Shown here piece by piece: positions 33,021-45,115 of a stretch of 64,000 bases of DNA; positions within the stretch are counted from its first letter, which is position 1, and the number at the start of each line of letters is the position of its first letter. The translations under genes and the position numbers were made by a program. Under the pieces are notes generated by a model. It made no database searches and was not told where the DNA came from. It saw nothing but the letters and a program-made list of their open reading frames with translations. Source of the DNA: Pratylenchus scribneri (taxonomy: Eukaryota > Nematoda > Chromadorea > Rhabditida > Pratylenchidae); contig JAQSEB010000032.1 of assembly GCA_030063045.1 (NCBI GenBank), positions 2,418,001-2,482,000 on the forward strand, written 5' to 3'.

Positions 33021-35328
33021 GATGATGGAACAAATTCGACGTCGCGCAAATGAATTCGACATTTTGGTAAACATTTTATGCCATAAAATATAAAATCCCA
33101 AAATTGTTTTGAAGCATTTCCACACAATGGAACATTTCACCATTGTAAACCAATTCATGAATCGTTCTGTCACAACGCTGCATGGACTTCTCTCATTTCC
33201 GGACATGAAAACATTGTTAAAATTGTTCAATTCCGTTCCGCTTGTCTCCATTTCTGATGATCAACGAATTCATTTGAAAACGGTGAGGGAATTGGCATAG
33301 AATGGAGTTTTTTTGGCTAAATATCAATAAGGAATTAACCAATTTTAGAAGGCAATATGCCATTTATAAAGCCCTAAAATACTTCTAAAAAGGGGCTTTA
33401 AAAATTTTGAAAAATTAGATCATCTTTTGTAAAATAAGCGGCTTATTCTCAAAAAAATTCGGTTCCATTACACTAAAAGACATTTAATTTTTAAAAATCT
33501 AAATTTAATAGAAATTTAAAATTATAAATTGTAGCGGAAAGTCAGTACTTTAAAATGATATATTGCTTTCCGAAATTGGCAATTACCTCTCTGAGATTTG
33601 GGTCAAAAAATAAAAGTAGGGTATTCAATCAGCAAAGAAGATTTGCGTTCCTTCGTTTTCCATGCCCAAGGGAAAATCGCATTCAATTTGAAGGAAAGGA
33701 GATACGATACTGATACCATATTCTCTCTTCTTTTCATTGGGAAATGGGAAGTAAAGAAAGATTTCCAACAAAGAAATGATTGAGATTGAAGAGAAAGCAT
33801 CGTCGAAAGTTTTTGGCAAATATCTCAGCAAGGCATTAACCAATCTTGGAAGGCGATATAAAGTTGGAAAGCCCGAAGTGTCCTCTATAAAGTGGCCTAT
33901 TAATTTGATGAATTCAATTTTTTTTAAAAAGCTTCATGTCTTTGAGTTTAATGAACCCAAAGTTTGAAGGAAAAGCCGCTTATTTTAACAATTTTAAGTT
34001 TATAAACAAATTAATAAGCCACTTTTTAGGTGATATTTAGGACTTTCTAATGGCATATTGCCTTCCCGAATTGGTTGTTTCCTTTTTGAGCTTTAACCAA
34101 AAAGAATTACCCAGGGTATTGAATCATCAACAAGCGTGATCAAATTTTAAATGAATTACAAAAATATGTTTGAATATCACCCAAAATTGTTGCAGAATCC
34201 GAATTGGGTTGGCACAGTGCATCACGGCATTCCCCGGAATATGTTTCCATTCACGGAACGTCCCCAAGGCGATAAGCCATATTTGGCATTTTTGGGCCGA
34301 ATCACCGACGTGAAAAGACCCGAATGGGCAATCCAAATTGCGGTGAAAGCCGGTATTCCATTGAGAATTGCAGCAAAAGTGGACAAAGTTGATGTGCAAC
34401 ATTGGGAGGAAAATGTGAAACCGCTGATTGAGGAGAATTCACATTTGGTCGAATACATTGGGGAAATCAACGATTCGCAGGTGATTGGGGGAAATTAATT
34501 GAAAAAAAATGAAGATTCGGTATATTTTGTAGAAAGGTGCATTCCTCGGCAATGCACTGGCTTTGCTCTTCCCAATTGATTGGAATGAACCTTTTGGGCT
34601 GGTCATGATCGAATCATTGGCATGCGGAACACCGGTTAGCATGGATGGGGATGGGGGAAAGTGGCAGCCAAACTTGTCGCCGTTTATAATAATTCATCAA
34701 CAATTAAACCAATTTTGATACTTTTAGTATCAAATTAAAGAGCAGACTTTTGGCTATTAAATAATATTAATTTTATTTTAATTGGCTCATGATTGATTCC
34801 TGAAAAACCATTTAAAATCGACTCTTATAAATTAGTGAAATTGTCATTCTCTTTTTTGATCATAATTCCATCATTTCTGAAACAATTTAAATAAATTTAA
34901 TATTATTTGATAGTCAAAGGTCTGTTCTTTAATTTAATACTAAAATTATCAAAATTGGTTCAGTCCTTAATGAATTATTATAAACGGCGATAAGTTGGCA
35001 CAACGACGAAAACGGATAGGCTGCTTGGGATTGGCCATAAATCAAATAAATTCAAAGGTGGTTGCCCGAAAATGTGGTTCCGTTCCTGAAGTGATCGACG
35101 ATGGATTAACTGGCATCATTTTCGAAACAATTGAAGAGGGAATTGAGGCGGTCAAACGGGTTCATCAATTGGACAGGGCCAAAGTGCGCGAAACATTCGA
35201 AAGGCGATTCACTTCCGAAAAAATGGCCGAAAATTATTTGAATGTTTGAATGAATTTGTTTTCTTATTCTTTTGTAATTTTTGCAGATTTATGAGAAAAT
35301 GCTCGGCGACAAAATGGACGACGAATGA
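33021..35328 (+). CDS. bacterial-type GT4 glycosyltransferase, N-terminally incomplete
   Basis: Exons: 33021-33066, 33115-33282, 34196-34480, 34533-34634, 35058-35243, 35287-35328. Phases agree and the reading starts from ATG 33022; about 275 residues. The product looks like a group-1 (GT4, GT-B fold) glycosyltransferase of the bacterial type: EFDILHFH and VTTLHG in the acceptor domain, then PLVSISDDQR, NWVGTVHHGIP, YLAFLGRI...KRPEWAI, RIAAKVD, YIGEI, and the donor-site E-x7-E motif in EPFGLVMIESLACGTP, ending GSVPEVIDDGLTG. Eukaryotic GT4 enzymes (ALG2, ALG11, PIGA) look different. The usual first ~100 residues (glycine-rich loop) are missing: a good acceptor (CATTTTTAAG) directly precedes the ATG, and the 11-bp and 24-bp repeats lie where upstream exons would be. 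Donor sugar and substrate are unknown. Introns 2 and 4 hold MITE A and B copies. Confidence 0.85.
33300..33625. mobile_element. MITE A copy (glycosyltransferase intron 2)
   Basis: Left arm ATATCAATAAGGAATTAACC, centre with AAATAAGCGGCTTATTCTC, right arm TATATTGCTTTCCGAAATTG. Confidence 0.8.
33805..34125. mobile_element. MITE A copy (glycosyltransferase intron 2)
   Basis: Left arm AATATCTCAGCAAGGCATTA, right arm GGCATATTGCCTTCCCG, ending near GTATTGAATCATC. Confidence 0.85.
34666..35003. mobile_element. MITE B copy (glycosyltransferase intron 4)
   Basis: AACTTGTCGCCGTTTATAAT at the left, ATTATAAACGGCGATAAGTT at the right. No target duplication identified. Confidence 0.88.
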
Positions 35329-36399
35329 TTGAGGGTGAATGGATGGATTGGCCCACTCTTTTTTCTAAATAATTTGCATAATAATTGGCCAATTCCACTT
35401 TTCCCTTCTCCCATCGTTTCCTTATTAAAACAATGGTAAAATGCCTTCATTGCCAGCATTCGAGCCAATTCCCACCTTTCCCTCACTATTATTATTATTC
35501 CTTTACGACAACACAACAATCCACCATTTTTTGTTTGGTTTTGTTTGTGCTTTAATTCACTCACTCCAATCCACATTTATAAATAATATCTTTTTAATAA
35601 TGAGAAATGTCTGTTTAATTTGTCGAAAAAAAAACATTGAAACTGTCAAAAAGATTTTAATGGTTACGGTATCCTAAAAAATAAACCTTCAATGTGCATC
35701 ATTTGATTATATTTTGGCTTAGGCTTAATCAATTCTAAGCTTAGTTTTGAACCAATAAACCAAAATCGGTTTAAACCGTTTAATACACTTTAATTATGAC
35801 CAAAACATAACCAAATTATATACCATTCAATGCGTCTTGACCAGCTCTATCTAAAAGGGTATATGTTTTGTGAACGTGGAGGATAAACCCTTGTACCATT
35901 TTAATTATTTTTACAGTCGTTTTTCGACAAATTAAACAATATCCTAATCTTTTTAATAATTGTGTTTACAATTTCCTATTCTGGAATGTGAAAATGCCTA
36001 ACAAATCCATATCCAACACAACAAAATATATGAACAAAATAAAGTTTTCTAATTTCATTTTTATAAATTAAATTCATTTTTATACATATTTGGGTCAATT
36101 TCAACATTAATTAGGAGGGTCAAAATGAATAAAAGGGGGAAAATGATGGCCAAATTTGGACAACAAAAAAAAAACAAATGAAATGAACGTGAATGGGCTT
36201 GGATTAATTAACATTATTATTTTCTATGAACATTTCTCTCAATTAATACAAATTGCACATTCCCGTTTGTTCACTGGTTGTTATTAAACATTATTTTTGG
36301 CAATTGGCTATTCACATTATTATTATGCCGTTGGCGAATAAAATTAGGATGAATTGAATGACTAGTCACAAATTGTTGTTGCGCATTTTGCCTCATCAT
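35329..36399. other. convergent intergenic region
   Basis: Lies between the stops of the glycosyltransferase (+) and glucosidase I (-). Holds a repeat C copy (35640-35940), otherwise AT-rich 3' flanking sequence. Confidence 0.5.
35640..35940. mobile_element. repeat C copy (intergenic)
   Basis: Conserved words TGAACCAATAAACCAAAAT, GGTTTAAACCGTTTAATAC, ATATACCATTCAATGCGTC, TTGACCAGCTCTATC and GTGAACGTGGAGGATAAACC. About 300 bp, AT-rich, with short inverted segments. Confidence 0.75.
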
Positions 36400-39300
36400 T
36401 TAATAATTTCCGGCCATTATCAACAAAATCAGCGTTGTCCATCCGGTGAATGGATGATTGCCATCACCGTGACCATCTTCATCATCGTAATGTTCCCACA
36501 AGAATCCGGTCTTCTCGTATTGTTTGGCCACATTTGTTAACAAATTGTCCCGCAATTGAATGTGCAATTTGGCACACATTTCTTTGTTTGGTCCATCCAA
36601 CAGGGAATAATGTTTCAATGCGGCAACGGCAAAATAATTCCTGGAATGAAATTAAAATAAAAATGACCCTGAGGCAAATGTCATGTCCCAACTTGTCGCC
36701 TTTTATGATAACTCAAAAAGGACTGAACCAATTTTGATGATTTTAGTGCCAAATTAAAGAGCAGACTTTTGACTATCAAATAATATTAAATTTATTTAAA
36801 ATGGTTAAGAATTTGATGGAATTATGCTCAAAAAACTATTTGTGAATATCCTTTACTATGGATTAGCGAAATTTCCAATTGTTTTCGGGCATAACTCCAC
36901 CAATTCTGAACCCATTTAAATAAAATTAAAATTATTTGATAGCCCAAAGTTGTTCTTTTATTTGATACCACAAAATTAATTCAATCCCTGATGAGTTTAT
37001 AAACGGCAATAAATTGGTACCAATCTTTGGATAGGAGGAAAACTGACATATTAATCCAAATTGGGCCTCGCCAATACGGTGAACCGCCCTTCGAATTCCA
37101 TGCATTATAGTATGGGGACAATGTTGAAATGGATCGAAGGCCAAATGGAGTCCAAAAATGTTGGGTGTCGGCAATTTGTTCGAGCATTGGTCGAATTTTT
37201 GGCGAATCCGCGGGCAAAAGTTTCATCAACAGAGGGAACAAATTTGCATATCCGTTCACATTCTCCACGAGGCCATATTTTGGCTCTTTCAGCACTTTTC
37301 GCACCAGAATTGTCTCGCCTTGGGGCGTTTTCTCCGGTACCAATTCCACAGCCTCACTGCAAATTTATTAATTTAAATATTCAATTTGAGGAAAAATGTA
37401 TTGAAAATGCCGGAAAGATTGTAATGGTACAGAAGTTTATTTTAAATCCATAAAATTCTTATATTCAAATATGGCATCATTTGATAATGTTTTGGCTAGG
37501 GTTAATCAATTTTGACTTAATTTTGAATCAAAATCAGCTTAAAAACCGTTATAATTGGTTATATGGTTAGATAGGGCAAATCTGCCTTAACCTTCTTAAT
37601 ATTTTGGCATATTTGTACCCTTTTTAGATTCATTGTTTCCTTTTATTAATTATTAATTCCATCCAACTCCCCCTTCCCACCTATGTAGTCCATAATCGCA
37701 ATATCGTTGCACCGTGTCGGACCAATGCAATTCATCGAGACTTTGCACGTCGCTGAGCATTTCAGCCTCCTTTTGAATGGCTGGCAAAAATGCTTCATCC
37801 TCTGCAATTTGGGCCAATTCCACCAACACCGATGCACTCATTGCCATCCAACATCGTAAATCCAAATGGTATTCCTCATTGGTTGGATGCGTTGCCCGGG
37901 GATAATCGTCAAAACCGCAAGAGAGACTGCCCGGATTCAATTCCAAATTTGTGGTCTGATTTCTGTCATGCCAACGGAATGTGCCCTCCTTTGGGCCTTT
38001 TTGACTCTTCCGTAGCCAAAGATACAATTGCTTCATTCTGGGATAGAGTCGACGCAAATCCGGCGCAAATTGTGTGGTAATCTATGATTAATGATACTGA
38101 GGAATTGACAATTGGGAATGAAAGAGGATTGAATTAATCCCAAAGATAGGGAACTAATAAGAATAATTCTGCCTTTTTATTTTTAGCTAACATAAGAAAT
38201 TAATTCCGCTTCTTTTAAGAATAAATTCGACTGTTTTAATTTCGCCTGTTTGACTAAGTTTTAAATAATTGCGCCTGTTTGACTAAGTTTTAAATAATTG
38301 CGCCTGTTTGACTAAGTTTTAAATAATTGCGCCTGTTTGACTAAGTTTTAAATAATTGCGCCTGTTTGACTAAGTTTTAAATAATTGCGCCTGTTTGACT
38401 AAGTTTTAAATAATTGCGCCTGTTTGACTAAGTTTTAAATAATTGCGCCTGTTTGACTAAGTTTTAAATAATTGCGCCTGTTTGACTAAGTTTTAAATAA
38501 TTGCGCCTGTTTGACTAAGTTTTAAATAATTGCGCCTGTTTGACTAAGTTTTAAATAATTGCGCCTGTTTGACTAAGTTTTAAATAATTGCGCCTGTTTG
38601 ACTAAGTTTTAAATAATTGCGCCTGTTTGACTAAGTTTTAAATAATTGCGCCTGTTTGACTAAGTTTTAAATAATTGCGCCTGTTTGACTAAGTTTTAAA
38701 TAATTGCGCCTGTTTGACTAAGTTTTAATAATTCCGCCTGGTTAGAATAATTCCGCCTGTTTGACTAAGTTTTAAATAATTCCGCCTGTTTGACTAAGTT
38801 TTAAATAATTCCGCCTGTTTGACTAAGTTTTAAATAATTCCGCCTGTTTGACTAAGTTTTAAATAATTCCGCCTGGTTAGAATAATTCCGCCTGTTTGAC
38901 TAAGTTTTAAATAATTCCGCCTGGTTAGAATAATTCCGCCTGTTTGACTAAGTTTTAAATAATTCCGCCTGGTTAGAATAATTCCGCCTGTTTGACTAAG
39001 TTTTAAATAATTCCGCCTGGTTAGAATAATTCCGCCTGTTTGACTAAGTTTTAATAATTCCGCCTGTTTGACTAAATAATTTCTACCTGGGCATCGCTAA
39101 TGAATTCGCGCATCAAATAGAAGAACATTGGTGGATTTGCCACCCAATCCTCTTGCACCAAAAATGTTCCCGGAATGCGAGCCTCTGCTTCGGAACTGAT
39201 TGCAATTTCCCTTGGAATCCATCCATCAATGTTCATCATGTCCAAATAAGCACCAATGATTTGGAGGGTGAGCAATGGGTCAAATTTATGGATGAGCATA

Positions 39301-42186
39301 TTGTGGAAACCCTAAATGTTTAGGATTAATTTGATTGATCCTCGCGGGAGGTATACGCTCAAAATATCACGAGACCACCTTTTCGCCGTTTTTGATAGCT
39401 TTTCAAATCAAAACTTTACAAATTTTGATAATTTTAATCTCAAATTAAAGAGCAGATTTTTGACTATTAAATAATATTAATTTTATTTAAATTGGTTAAG
39501 AATTGATTGAATTAATGCCCAATAAAACACTCAAAATTTAGCTAATCCAAAGTTAAGGTCATTCTAAATGTTTTTTGGTCACAAAATCGTCAAATTCTGA
39601 ACTAATTTAAATAAAATTAATATTATTTGATAGCCAAAAGTCTGTTCTTTAATTTTATATCAAAAATCATCGAAATTGGTTCAGTCCTTGATGAGTTATT
39701 ACAAACGGCGACAAGTTAGCTCCTGTATCAAATTAAAGGCGTATCCAATCCAAATATGAATGGCGTACCTCATCCCAGATGAAGCCTCGGGGGAAGCCAG
39801 TTCGGGCGGGGACGGCAGAAAGCAAAGAAAGTGGTCCATAGGGTTTGGTGGAGTCCGGTGGGTTGAATTGTTCGGAACGCATCCAACAATTTCCGTGCCA
39901 TGCGCCAACACCCCCAAGCAAATTGGACAAAGCTGCATGGCCCATTTTGTGGTAAATTGCCGAATAGTTTTTCTGTACATAAAAATGCCATTGAATTTTG
40001 GTGGGAATTTAGGAAAAACCGGAATTGGGAATGCCCGATCGAAAGTGGCACGGAATTCCTCCTCTTTGGTGCGAATTGCCTCGGAAAATTCAGGGGCCGG
40101 TTGATCGGCGGCGGAATGGAATTCCAGTTCAAGTACCGTATTTTCTGTAGAAAAAATATATTTTTAATTTCAATTGGGAAATATTTGATTTTCGTAAAGC
40201 ACTAAAATTGCCGAAAAACAGTTCAGGAAGTTTATCCTAATATAATACTCAGTCTATAGATCTCATCGAGATGTATCATTTGATTACATTTTGACTCGAT
40301 TTTAACCAATTCTAATTTAGTTTTGAACCAATAAACCAAAATAGGTTTAAACCGTTTAAAGCCCTTTAAATTTGACCAAATCATAACCAAATTATATACC
40401 ATTCAATGCGTCTTGACCAGCTCTATCCAAAAGGATATATGGTTTGTGAATTTAAGACAAACCCTTAAACCATACACTTTTTCGGCAATTTCAATATATT
40501 TTCTCCAATTAAATAATTTAATTTTGCCATTCCCTCTTCCTCATTTTCACCTTTAATGTTCACTTGAAGTGCCACAAAATTTGGATTTCTCTCCCTTGGG
40601 CGAGGGTCGAATGCAAAATTTCCATCTTCGCCCAAATGAAGCGCAGATTTGACCAATTCCCCAACATGGGCCATGTCCACAAATGGTTCACCGTGCAAAA
40701 CCAGCTCCGACAATTCCGTTGCATTCCCCGCAATTGGCCTCACTTTCAGTGAGAAATCCCCGTTCACTGCCGCACTTTTCCCATCCAAAACGTGAATTTC
40801 GCCACCGGGCCCAGGTGTTGGCTTTTCGGGCACATCCAATGTGGAGGAATTGTCTTGGAGGGCAAAATACAGGACCAAAGCCTGTTCACCGTCCCCTTTC
40901 CATTCGGGTTGTTGCAAATAGAAACGGGCCATCCAAGAGCTGGCACCAAAATTGAAAAAATCCGTCCTCAGGCCAAAATCGCCGTCCGACAATTTTTGTG
41001 AGCCAAAATTGCGGCCCTAACAGAGAATTATTGGGTATTTTTGTGTGGATATTTTCAACCCCTTACATTGTGATGATTCCACATAAAAATGACATCATCC
41101 TCTGCAAAAATGTACAAATTCATTCCATAATCCAAAAATCCCCTAACCGTGCATTGCCCAATTTCGTAAAGGCAATTTTTCGGCAGCCCGAGCCGTCTTT
41201 TGCCGATACCACATCATCCCGAAAACCGGTGAATCGGGACGTCGATTTTTTAGACTAAAAATGGATTTAAATATTTTTATTTGTCCGAATTCCCCTTTTT
41301 CGAACCCGAAATAAAGTTGAGGGCGATAACTTGACCAGCTGGTCTGAAATTGGGGAATTGGAATTGATGGATCATATTTTTTGCCATTGGGAACAACTCT
41401 ACTTGTCTCGGGCGTTAATAACTCATCAAGAACTTAACCTTATCTGATAATTTTAGTATCAAATTAAAGAGCAGACTTTTGGCTATTCAATGATAATAAT
41501 TTTATTTAAATTGGTTTAAAATTAAATGAAATTATGGCCAAAAAACCAATGGAAATTTCTCTAATCAATCGTAAAGATAGTTTTAAATTTAGTCAAAACT
41601 CCACAAATTCTTAACCAATTTGGATAAAATTAATATCATTGGATAGTCAAAAGTCTGCTCTTTAATTTGATACTAAAATTATCAAAATTGGCTCACTTAT
41701 GAATGAGTTATCATAAATGGCCACAAGTTGATGCTTATCCCACATATTCCTTTTCATTTTGACCTCATTGAATACGGCTGGACTGCTGGCCAATGGAAGG
41801 GTCGATTTTTGGTTTGGATCGGCCACTTGGCCATTGATGACCAATTGGACTGCCGCCGTTGGATCGGGGGAGGCAAATTCGACGGCTGGCATAATTTTGG
41901 CATGAAAATGGTGTTGGGATGAATCATCATCATCGGAGGTGGAGGAGGGATTGGAGGATGAGGAAGAAGATTGGGAAGGATGAGTGGGATGATGGACCAA
42001 AAGCAAAAAAAGTGTGGCCGAAAGGAACAGCAAAACAAGACTGAGAGTGAGATGAAACCATCGGCGACGCATTTTTTGGTGGTGGAGCCCAATGACATTG
42101 TCGCCCGGAGGGTTTATTTGTGGGTCATCCTGTTCAGGGAGAAGAGGGCACAATTCGGGTGTGGATTTTGTTATGGATTGACCCAT
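36400..42186 (-). CDS. mannosyl-oligosaccharide glucosidase I (GH63)
   Basis: Exons (minus strand): 42186-41725, 41343-41306, 41254-41148, 41101-41067, 41016-40551, 40144-40020, 39972-39769, 39311-39087, 38081-37681, 37356-37048, 36640-36400; all phases agree, 870 residues (human enzyme about 837). It removes the terminal glucose of Glc3Man9GlcNAc2 in the ER, the first N-glycan trimming step. Exon 1 gives a cytosolic tail, one signal-anchor helix (WFHLTLSLVLLFLSATLFLLL) and a Ser/Asp-rich stem, so the catalytic part is luminal. Family blocks: SSYRPQLYFG, FGMMWYRQ, NLLGGVGAWHG, PRGFIWDEGFHN, NIDGWIPREIAI with following Glu, GFDDYPRA, DLRCWMA, YWRGPIWINMNYFAV, and the end ...DGNHPFTGWTTLILLIMA. 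Five of ten introns are enlarged by MITE B, repeat C or minisatellite; the others are 46-51 nt. Intron 1 starts within a MITE B end. Confidence 0.95.
36688..37022. mobile_element. MITE B copy (glucosidase intron 10)
   Basis: CCAACTTGTCGCC at left, AACGGCAATAAATTGG at right. Nearly matching flanks GAGGCAAA / GAGGAAAA (7 of 8) may be the target duplication. Confidence 0.85.
37405..37645. mobile_element. repeat C copy, partial (glucosidase intron 9)
   Basis: Shares TGCCGGAAAGATTGTAATGG, CATTTGATAATGTTTTGGCT and the AACCGTT segment with other repeat C copies; its right end is truncated. Confidence 0.6.
38160..39082. repeat. 29-bp minisatellite in glucosidase intron 8
   Basis: About 16 near-identical units GCGCCTGTTTGACTAAGTTT + TAAATAATT, then about 12 units with CCGCCTG and interspersed CCGCCTGGTTAGAATAATT. 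It shares the CCGCCTG/AATAATT words with the AGGCGGAATT family but has a different unit. The intron donor lies only 5 bp beyond the array. Confidence 0.93.
39365..39728. mobile_element. MITE B copy (glucosidase intron 7)
   Basis: CTTTTCGCCGTTTTTGATAG at left, ATTACAAACGGCGACAAGTT at right. Confidence 0.85.
40155..40505. mobile_element. repeat C copy (glucosidase intron 5)
   Basis: Contains TGAACCAATAAACCAAAAT, GGTTTAAACCGTTTAAAG, TATACCATTCAATGCGTC and TTGTGAATTTAAGACAAACC. Full length. Confidence 0.8.
41405..41733. mobile_element. MITE B copy overlapping a splice donor (glucosidase intron 1)
   Basis: Left end ACTTGTCTCGGGCGTTAATA, right end TCATAAATGGCCACAAGTTG. On the minus strand the intron 1 donor GT falls within the element's CAACTTGTGGCC terminus. 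Confidence 0.88.
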
Positions 42187-44519
42187 TTTTTTGGGGGGAA
42201 TTTTGATAAGAAAGAATTGAGGAATGTACCCAAAAAGGGCCTAATTTCCGTTTAAAATGATTATTATTTTTGGTTTGTTTTTGCTCTCATTGATTTTGCT
42301 CACCATGGAATATGCGGCAATTTGTTTCATGCTGGATGTGGCCGAAGATGAAGAGAAAGAAGGCATTTTTATATTTATTTACTTGTGGCCAAGGCACAAA
42401 ACACACACAAATAAAGCACAAAGGAAAAATATAGGAAAGTTAATTGAATTGAACAGTTAATTAAATCCTTGGAAAATTTGAAGATTGATAAAAATCAAAA
42501 TTACAAAATGAATTGGAAAGTTCCGCGTTGAAAATTAATTGCGAATATATAGTTCCGCGTTAAAATAAAAAAAGTGTAAAAAATGTGTGGATGAAGAATT
42601 GTTATAGGGCCAAAGTCCACCCTTGGAGGAAAAAACAAATTCAACCACCTGTTCCTATAATATATTCGATTGATTTTAATATATGAGAAAGGAGGCAAGC
42701 AGCCCCATCCCACCCGAAGCCATGGGTTTGGCCTTGTTTTTTAATGTCTGGGCCCAAGTGGCCAGACCAAAAGGAAAAAAGTGGCCAGAAAAGAGTCTTT
42801 CTAAGGAGCAGTAGAACAGATGTGGCTTGGGGCAAATTTATGAGCCCAGTGAGAAGTGGGACGGCCATTCATCTCTTATCTTAATGCTTGTTTTTTAAAG
42901 TCTGGGACAGTTTCAAAAGTGCATTTAAAAAGTCAAAAGTGGGATGGAAAAATGGAGGGATATTAGCCAGAGGAAAGTGGAAAAAATTCGCCCCAAATTT
43001 TAAAATATAATTTTTTGGAATGGAACGGAGTGCGGATTTGTTGACAGTTGACACCGGTTTGAGTGATATGGCTTTGTATTTATTTGGATGGATTTGGGAA
43101 CGGGAATATCAAAAAAAAATTGTTGAATGGATGGAAAAAATGCTGACAATTTGGGTCAACTCGTTCATTTGTTCACTTTTAATTCCCAAAAACTTCCTTT
43201 CCATTCAAAAGTCAAAACCTTTTTATGCGCGAATAAATCGGTTTAAATTGTAGTGAATTGTGAGTAGTGGGCATAAAAAATAGATGGGGAATAACCACGT
43301 GGGGCCAAACTAAAACATGTCGTTGATTGAGGGGCAACCACGCGGTCTTTTCCCCAACATTTTCCCCAATTTTTAACCAATATATATATTGGGGCTTGCT
43401 CATGATCAGACTAATCACGAGGGAAATGAAGGGGCCATGGAATATTCGACACATTGGCCGGTTTTTTTCTTCATTCTTTCATTTTTGCCCTCCATTTTTT
43501 GGCCATATTTAAGTATAAGGCCCCAAAGGTAATAGTACAAAATTCTTTCAATCTTTGGGTTGGATGCGATGATCATTTTGGGATTTGATTTTGATCACTT
43601 TTGATGGAAATGTGATCGAGTAAAATAGTTTGGGTTGAATGAAGGAGGGGGACACGAGATTCGCGCAATCTTTTTTTGTGGGGGCTTTGTGATTTTATTA
43701 TTGATGGGGCATGGATTTTTAGATTTGATGATCAGACACCAATTTAAAAAAAGGTCTTAAAAGGTTTTATTTATGGTTTGGGTAAGCAAAAAGTTGTTTT
43801 GTGTTTATTTTTGTTTATTTTTCCATATTGGAATTATGATTTATTAATTTTGGATAGGGGATGATTCTTATTCTTATAGATCAACTAGGTAATAATAATA
43901 ACCAGGGAAGGCGATACGTATTTGAAAGCGTTAAATCTCCTCCAAAAGTGGCTTTTCTAATTTAGAAATTAAGCGGATTTTCATCAAAATATTCAGGTTA
44001 TTTAAAAGTTATGTAACTTTTTATAAAGTTGAATTCTTAAAATTTAAATAGACATAATTAGAGGGGACACTTTCGGCTTTCCAATTTTATATCACTTATT
44101 TAGATTGGTTATTTTAGGCATTGAAATGACTTAATTTCACTTCCAAATTGATAACACAAATGAGAGATTAAATAAACCGTTGGGATATGATTGGATAGAG
44201 GATTCTTTGCTCTTTAAAATGGTATCAAAATCATCATAAATGGTTTTGTTTGAAATGAGTTATTAGAATTTCAAAAAGGCCTAGATCAATTCGTGTGAAG
44301 TGAACAGCCCTGAGGGATAAATCATAAAGCAAAAAAAAAGAAAAGAAAGGAGAAAATCAAAATGTAGCGAGGAAAATTTTATTCCTTCTTTTCAATATAC
44401 CATATCCTTTTCATTTATAGCTGGAGGAAAGAAAATTTTGTGATACCATACCCTCCTTTAACAAGAGGGGCAGTTGGGTATCGCCAATTATTTGTAAAAG
44501 CGAAGTTATTCGTTAACTA
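42187..44519. other. intergenic, 5' of glucosidase I, with a diverged MITE A
   Basis: No supported gene. A poorly conserved MITE A copy lies at about 43895-44115 (GGCGATACGTATTTGAAAGC ... TTTCGGCTTTCC). A low-copy, AT-rich region elsewhere. Confidence 0.45.
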
Positions 44520-44840
44520 ACCAGGCGGAATTAAAACAGGCGGAATTATTCTAAGTTCGCCAGGCGGAATTATTCTATGTTCGCCAGGCGGAATTATTCT
44601 AAGTTCGCCAGGCGGAATTATTCTAAGTTCGACAGGCGGAATTATTCTAAGTTCGCCAGGCGGAATTATTCTATGTTCGACAGGCGGAATTATTCTAAGT
44701 TCGCCAGGCGGAATTATTCTAAGTTCGCCAGGCGGAATTATTCTATGTTCGCCAGGCGGAATTATTCTAAGTTCGCCAGGCGGAATTATTCTAAATTCGA
44801 CAGGCGGAATTATTCTATGTTCGCCAGGCGGACAGGTAGA
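44520..44840. repeat. minisatellite array, 24-bp modules
   Basis: About 13 units of the AGGCGGAATTATTCTAAGTT module, several with GTTCGACAGG instead of GTTCGCCAGG. It lies 25-30 bp from a MITE A copy. Confidence 0.93.
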
Positions 44841-44864
44841 ATTAATCTTAATTAACAAATTCGA

Positions 44865-45115
44865 ACTCAACTTTTTGACCCATATCTCACCGAGGCATTA
44901 ATCAAATTGGGAAAATTATATATCATTTGAAAGCCCAAAGTCTCCTCTTCAAATCAGCCTATTTAAATTTTAATCTAACCTAAAAAAGCTTTAAATCTTT
45001 TTGTCTAATGAAACTATTTTTTGGAGTAAGCCACTTATATAAATTGTTTAATTAAAATTAGAAAGGCCACTTTTTAGAAGATTATTAGCGTCGGAATTGG
45101 GGGTTTTGAATCGTC
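44865..45115. mobile_element. MITE A copy next to minisatellite
   Basis: Left arm CATATCTCACCGAGGCATTA, shortened right arm CCACTTTTTAGAAGATTATT, ending near TTGAATCGTCC. Confidence 0.7.

Noticed and set aside
37681..38083. ER glucosidase as a second horizontal-transfer candidate
   Set aside because: The sequence matches animal glucosidase I along its full length, including the N-terminal membrane anchor.
42257..43550. Short frames with hydrophobic stretches 5' of glucosidase I
   Set aside because: No family match, no intron structure, and stops in neighbouring positions. Hydrophobicity follows from T-rich DNA.
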